This document shows positions 60,205 through 64,000 of a stretch of DNA of 64,000 nucleotides, piece by piece. Position 1 is the stretch's first letter, and every line of letters starts with the position of its first letter. The notes under the pieces are model-generated. The model was given only the letters and a program-made list of their open reading frames with translations. It searched no databases and had not been told where the DNA came from. The DNA is from an uncultured Robinsoniella sp. (GTDB taxonomy: Bacteria; Bacillota; Clostridia; Lachnospirales; Lachnospiraceae). A program made the position numbers and the translations under genes. Where the stretch lies: positions 62,001 to 126,000 of the forward strand of contig UQCR01000002.1 of the NCBI GenBank assembly GCA_900539655.1. Direction: 5' to 3'.

Positions 60205-61548
60205 ATGCTGAAGCTATTGTATAAAAGATTAACTCAAACCCAGATGATTGCAGTTGGGTTTCTTACAATCATATTGGCGGGAGCCCTTCTTTTAACTCTG
60301 CCGATTTCAAGTAAGGATGGACAGATGACGAATTTCCTGGATGCTTTTTTTACAGCAACTTCAGCTTCCTGCGTTACCGGACTAATTGTAAATAATACGG
60401 TGGAGAAATGGTCGCTCTTTGGACAGTTGGTAATTCTTGGGATGATTCAGATCGGTGGATTGGGCTTCATGACCATCGGCGTATTTTTTTCTATTATATT
60501 AAGACGAAAAATAGGACTTAGAACCCGGGGAATCCTGCAGGAAAGTGTAAATACCATGCAGATCGGAGGAATTGTCCGCCTGGCAAAAAAAATTATTATT
60601 GGTACGGTTTTTTTTGAAGGGCTGGGAGCGATCTTATTAAGCATACGGTTTATACCGGAATTTGGAGTGCTGCGAGGCAGTTTTTATGGAATCTTCCATT
60701 CCATTTCCGCATTCTGTAATGCCGGATTCGACCTGATGGGAAAAGAAATCCCCTATGCTTCCTTTACAGGGTACTATGATGACTGGATTATTAACCTGAC
60801 GATTATGACCTTAATCGTGGTGGGAGGTATCGGATTTCTGGTATGGGATGATGTCTGGACCCATAAATGGAAATTCCGCCAATATAAACTCCATACGAAA
60901 ATCGTTATTTCAGCGACTCTGGTTTTGATTTTCGGCGGGGCAGTATTATTCTACTTATTTGAAAACAGCCATCTTATCAGCGATATGTCACCAAGCGGTA
61001 AAATACTTAGTTCCCTGTTCAGCTCCGTCACGGCGAGAACTGCAGGTTTTAATACAGTGGATACGGCGGCACTCCAGGACAGCAGTAAGCTGCTCACGAT
61101 TGTACTGATGTTCATCGGTGGCAGTCCGGGGTCTACCGCAGGAGGTATCAAGACCACAACGCTGGTTGTCATGATCTTCTATTTAAGGGAAAATATTACG
61201 CAGAACCGTTGCTGTAATATCTATGGCAGAAGATTGAGTGATGATGTGATTAAGAAAGCCAGCGCCGTATTATGTACCAACCTGTTTCTGTCTATTGGCG
61301 CCGTAATACTTATTACTGCTATACAGCCAATACCAATGTCAGATGTTCTGCTGGAGGTATTTTCGGCAATTGGCACGGTAGGAATGTCAACAGGGATAAC
61401 CAGGGAATTAAATGCAATTTCTAAGCTAATCATTATATTCCTCATGTACTGCGGACGAATCGGTAGTTTGTCGTTTGCATTGTCATTGAGAGGAAATAAG
61501 AAAACAACGCCAGTCGTACAGCCGGTTGAGCAAATTACCATAGGATAA
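60205..61548 (+). CDS. ktrB: Potassium uptake protein, KtrB/TrkH family channel subunit
   Basis: Membrane K+ transporter subunit with four M1-P-M2 repeats. The four P-loop filter glycines are in SASCVTGL, SAFCNAGFD, TARTAGFNT and GTVGMSTG. The 447-residue size fits KtrB. The frame is open from GTG 60175, but AAAGGA (about 60189-60194) favours the ATG at 60205 (MLKLLYKRLT). ktrA follows after 19 bases, supplying the gating ring. Confidence 0.93.
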   Translation: MLKLLYKRLTQTQMIAVGFLTIILAGALLLTLPISSKDGQMTNFLDAFFTATSASCVTGLIVNNTVEKWSLFGQLVILGMIQIGGLGFMTIGVFFSIILRRKIGLRTRGILQESVNTMQIGGIVRLAKKIIIGTVFFEGLGAILLSIRFIPEFGVLRGSFYGIFHSISAFCNAGFDLMGKEIPYASFTGYYDDWIINLTIMTLIVVGGIGFLVWDDVWTHKWKFRQYKLHTKIVISATLVLIFGGAVLFYLFENSHLISDMSPSGKILSSLFSSVTARTAGFNTVDTAALQDSSKLLTIVLMFIGGSPGSTAGGIKTTTLVVMIFYLRENITQNRCCNIYGRRLSDDVIKKASAVLCTNLFLSIGAVILITAIQPIPMSDVLLEVFSAIGTVGMSTGITRELNAISKLIIIFLMYCGRIGSLSFALSLRGNKKTTPVVQPVEQITIG

Positions 61549-61567
61549 AGGAGCAGGTGATAGGATC

Positions 61568-62221
61568 ATGAAGACAATACTAATCATTGGAATGGGCAGG
61601 TTTGGGCATCATTTATGCATAAATTTTTCTAAAATGAATAATGAGGTTATGATTATTGATAAGGATGAAGACAAGGTGTCGGATCTCCTTCCCTATGCAA
61701 CGACAGCAAAAGTAGGGGACTGTACAAATGAAGAGGTTTTAAAAAGCCTTGGTATCAGTAATTTTGACCTTTGTTTCATCTGTATCGGTTCTAATTTCCA
61801 GAGCAGTCTGGAGATTACCAGCCTGGTAAAGGAAATGGGCGGCAAATATGTTGTCAGCAAAGCAAACAGGGATATTCATGCCAAGTTCCTTCTTCGAAAC
61901 GGAGCAGATGAGGTTGTTTACCCGGATCGTGATATTGCTGAGAAAATTGCGGTTCGCCATAGTGCCAATCATGTATTTGACTATGTTGAATTGACAGAGG
62001 GATATTCCATTTTAGAGATTCCCCCGCTTCCATCCTGGGTTGGAAAGAGTATCAAACAGGTGGATGTCCGTGCGAAATATCATGTGAGCATACTGGGAAT
62101 CAAAGTAGAACGGGATGTTAAACTACTGCCCCATGCAGATTATGTACTCACCGGCAATGAGCATCTTATGATTATCGGGCAGCGAAATGATATCGACAGG
62201 ATATTGGCAAATATTCAATAA
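61568..62221 (+). CDS. ktrA: Potassium uptake regulatory subunit, KtrA/TrkA family
   Basis: Cytoplasmic RCK protein of 217 residues: an N-terminal NAD/ATP-binding Rossmann domain (IIGMGRFGHHL near residue 5) and a C-terminal RCK_C domain (about 140-217). It forms the octameric ring that gates KtrB in response to ATP/ADP and, in many Firmicutes, c-di-AMP. AGGTGA precedes the ATG. Confidence 0.94.
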   Translation: MKTILIIGMGRFGHHLCINFSKMNNEVMIIDKDEDKVSDLLPYATTAKVGDCTNEEVLKSLGISNFDLCFICIGSNFQSSLEITSLVKEMGGKYVVSKANRDIHAKFLLRNGADEVVYPDRDIAEKIAVRHSANHVFDYVELTEGYSILEIPPLPSWVGKSIKQVDVRAKYHVSILGIKVERDVKLLPHADYVLTGNEHLMIIGQRNDIDRILANIQ

Positions 62222-62289
62222 CATGTTAAAATAGAAAGAAGGAATCAGAAAACGCATCAGGGTTTATTTAACAGATAAAGAGGTTTGGA

Positions 62290-63717
62290 ATGGATAAAAA
62301 AATATATCTTCAGCATTTGAAATATATTGGCAGAGTCGTAGCCATCGTTGCAGGTACGACTCTTTTTTCCGTTCTGCTAAACAGTGCGGGAATTGCAAAA
62401 GAAAACACCCTGATGATCTATATGATCGGCGTACTTCTAACAACGGCATATACCAATGGCTATCAGTATGGTGTTGCGGTATCCTTTATCAGTGTAATGT
62501 CCTTTAATTTCTTTTTTACGGCACCGCTGCATACCTTTCAGATCGCAGACATCAATGATATCGTCCTGATTATCATATTTCTGATTGCATCCCTGATTTC
62601 TTATAACCTGACGGTGAAATTCCAGAAGCAGCTTCTAATCGCACAGAAAAATGAACAGGCGGCAAGGCTTCTCCATGAGATGTCAAAAAGTTTTATCAAT
62701 GTGACAGGAAAAGATAACATTGTCAGGCTGGGGATCCGCTATATCTTCGAACATACCAAGTTTGAAAGTGAAGTGGAACTGATTGGAGATAAAAGTGTGG
62801 AAAAGCGGGATAAAAACCATCGGTTAGGTGATTATATGATGGTACCCATTATCGGTTTGGAAAAACAGTTGGGCGTACTAAAAGTATATAACCGGAATCA
62901 GGGGCTCTCTATAGAACAGGAGCTTTTGATCAAAACAGCAGCAAACCAGATCGGAATTGCGCTGGATCGTGAACTGGTGTATCAGCAGCAGGAGCAGATC
63001 AAAGTGGAAATGGAGCGGGAGCATATGAAGAGCCGAATGCTGCGCAGTATCTCCCACGATTTCAGGACACCGCTGACAGGCATTATTGGTGACTGCGGAT
63101 TGATTCTGGATTCAGAAAAACTGGAGAAAGACAACATTCAGATACTGGCGACGGATATTAATGAGCAGGCGCTGTGGCTTATGAAAATGATGGAAAATAT
63201 TTTGAATATGACGAAAATTGAAAGCGGGAGCCTTCATATTAATAAACAGCCGGAAGTAATCGATGATATTATCTATGAAGCGGCGAGCCATATCAGGGAG
63301 CTGCATCAAAGACGCAAATTTACAGTATCCCTTCCCGATGAAGTGATTGTAGCCAAGATGGATGGGAAGATGATGGTCCAGGTGATGATCAATCTCTTAG
63401 ACAATGCGATGAAGCATACAAAAGAGGGCGGACGCATATCGGTTCTGGCAAGCTTTCGCAATGAGAAAGTCTTCATACAGGTGGAAGATGACGGGGAAGG
63501 CATAGCCGAGAACATGATGGGTAAGCTGTTTGATGAATTTGTTACTTCTGCAAGCGGCGACTCCAAACAAAAGCAGGGCATAGGTCTGGGGCTGGCGATT
63601 TGTAAGGCGGTGGTCACGGAACACGGCGGTGAAATATGGGCGGAGAATAAACCGGGCGGAGGAGCCAGATTGACATTTTGGTTACATGCAGAAAGGGTGA
63701 ATGCAGATGGAAGATAA
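62290..63717 (+). CDS. KdpD-like sensor histidine kinase, lacking the N-terminal KdpD domain
   Basis: A 475-residue membrane kinase. Four hydrophobic helices (about 15-115) form a DUF4118/KdpD-type sensor, followed by a GAF-like region (about 140-235), the dimerisation/phosphoacceptor motif SISHDFRTPLTG with the histidine near residue 255, and a HATPase domain (DDGEGIAENMMGKLFDEF; GIGLGLAICKAV). Unlike full KdpD it lacks the N-terminal KdpD/Usp domains. Position after ktrAB suggests it responds to K+ or turgor. It overlaps the next gene by 11 bases. Confidence 0.9.
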   Translation: MDKKIYLQHLKYIGRVVAIVAGTTLFSVLLNSAGIAKENTLMIYMIGVLLTTAYTNGYQYGVAVSFISVMSFNFFFTAPLHTFQIADINDIVLIIIFLIASLISYNLTVKFQKQLLIAQKNEQAARLLHEMSKSFINVTGKDNIVRLGIRYIFEHTKFESEVELIGDKSVEKRDKNHRLGDYMMVPIIGLEKQLGVLKVYNRNQGLSIEQELLIKTAANQIGIALDRELVYQQQEQIKVEMEREHMKSRMLRSISHDFRTPLTGIIGDCGLILDSEKLEKDNIQILATDINEQALWLMKMMENILNMTKIESGSLHINKQPEVIDDIIYEAASHIRELHQRRKFTVSLPDEVIVAKMDGKMMVQVMINLLDNAMKHTKEGGRISVLASFRNEKVFIQVEDDGEGIAENMMGKLFDEFVTSASGDSKQKQGIGLGLAICKAVVTEHGGEIWAENKPGGGARLTFWLHAERVNADGR

Positions 63718-64000
63718 AAAAAATATATTAATTGTGGAAGATGATAAATACATTATTAACTTTATCTCAATGAGCCTGAAGAAAGAAGGCTACCGGTACT
63801 GCGTAGCGAAAGAAGTACAGGATGCCGTAAGCCTGTTTTATGCAAACCGTCCCGATATGATCATTTTAGATCTGGGGCTACCGGATGGAGATGGCATGCA
63901 GGTCATTGAAAAAGTCCGGGAAGTATCAGAGGTTCCCATCATTGTTGTCTCCGCAAGGCAGGAAGAACAGGAAAAGATACGGGCATTGGATGCGGGAGCC
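63707..64000 (+). CDS. KdpE-like response regulator, N-terminal part (runs off window)
   Basis: Ninety-eight codons are visible, all receiver domain: ILIVEDDKYIINF with the acidic pair, ILDLGLPDGDG with the phosphoacceptor aspartate (near residue 53), VVSARQ with the conserved serine, and the start of the DAGA motif. The DNA-binding domain lies beyond the window. The start is ATG 63707 within the kinase 3' end; AAAGGGTG (63692-63699) is too close to the in-frame ATG at 63701. Coupled to the sensor kinase. Confidence 0.9.
   Translation, partial: MEDKKNILIVEDDKYIINFISMSLKKEGYRYCVAKEVQDAVSLFYANRPDMIILDLGLPDGDGMQVIEKVREVSEVPIIVVSARQEEQEKIRALDAGA

Overview
The window looks like a chromosomal segment of a spore-forming Gram-positive anaerobe of the class Clostridia, most likely a gut Lachnospiraceae. 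The evidence is moderate-to-low GC, strong AGGAGG-type ribosome binding sites with frequent TTG and GTG starts, a meso-DAP type MurE, sporulation genes (spoIIGA, sigE, sigG, a Spo0E-like gene, a SpoVD-like PBP) and a clostridial gene order. I see no rRNA, tRNA, CRISPR array, prophage or complete insertion sequence.

Layout. 1-17100: the 3' end of a RecQ helicase gene, then a long co-directional housekeeping run: murE, priA, def, fmt, a YugP-type protease, rsmB, rlmN, prpC, prkC, rsgA, rpe, thiN, ychF, lgt and a 52-residue Spo0E-like gene, closed by a terminator. 17100-31700: about 870 bases without a gene that lead into the division/cell wall (dcw) cluster through an array of MraZ boxes. The cluster is mraZ, rsmH, ftsL, pbp2, a spoVD-like PBP, mraY, murD, ftsW, murA, ftsQ/divIB, ftsZ. 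Promoters and hairpins split it into about four units, and no ftsA, murG, murC or murB is present. 31700-37250: an AraC regulator diverging from two paralogous nucleotidyltransferases that flank a NahK-like sugar kinase, followed by galE. 37400-39140: a hendecad-repeat coiled-coil protein and aroD. 39180-49310: spoIIGA-sigE behind a Spo0A-type promoter, then a cassette of GH125, GH38 and GH2 mannosidases, then sigG and a 17-bp tandem repeat. 49390-64000: a FAD/Rieske oxidoreductase, a tocopherol-cyclase-family protein, a 2048-residue secreted repeat protein, an amidohydrolase, and a potassium uptake module (KtrB, KtrA, sensor kinase, start of its response regulator).

How the genes work together. 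The first half couples translation maturation (Def, Fmt, RsmB, RlmN, RsgA), PASTA kinase signalling and wall synthesis/division. The second half has two interleaved themes. One is intracellular trimming and salvage of mannose-rich glycans: alpha-mannosidases, beta-mannosidase, sugar-1-kinase, nucleotidyltransferases and epimerase, all without signal peptides. The other is sporulation. The mannosidase cassette lies between sigE and sigG, which are normally adjacent.

The most unusual non-coding structures are two 160-bp near-palindromic MITE-like repeats, one forming the GH38 stop codon; a 17-bp perfect hairpin covering the SD of the SpoVD-like gene; the MraZ box field; and a spoIIG-like promoter with Spo0A boxes and a long spacer. 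I found no clear anti-phage or wholly new multi-gene system. The best candidates for new biology are the glycan cassette in the sporulation locus, the nucleotidyltransferase-kinase-nucleotidyltransferase set, and the repeat proteins.
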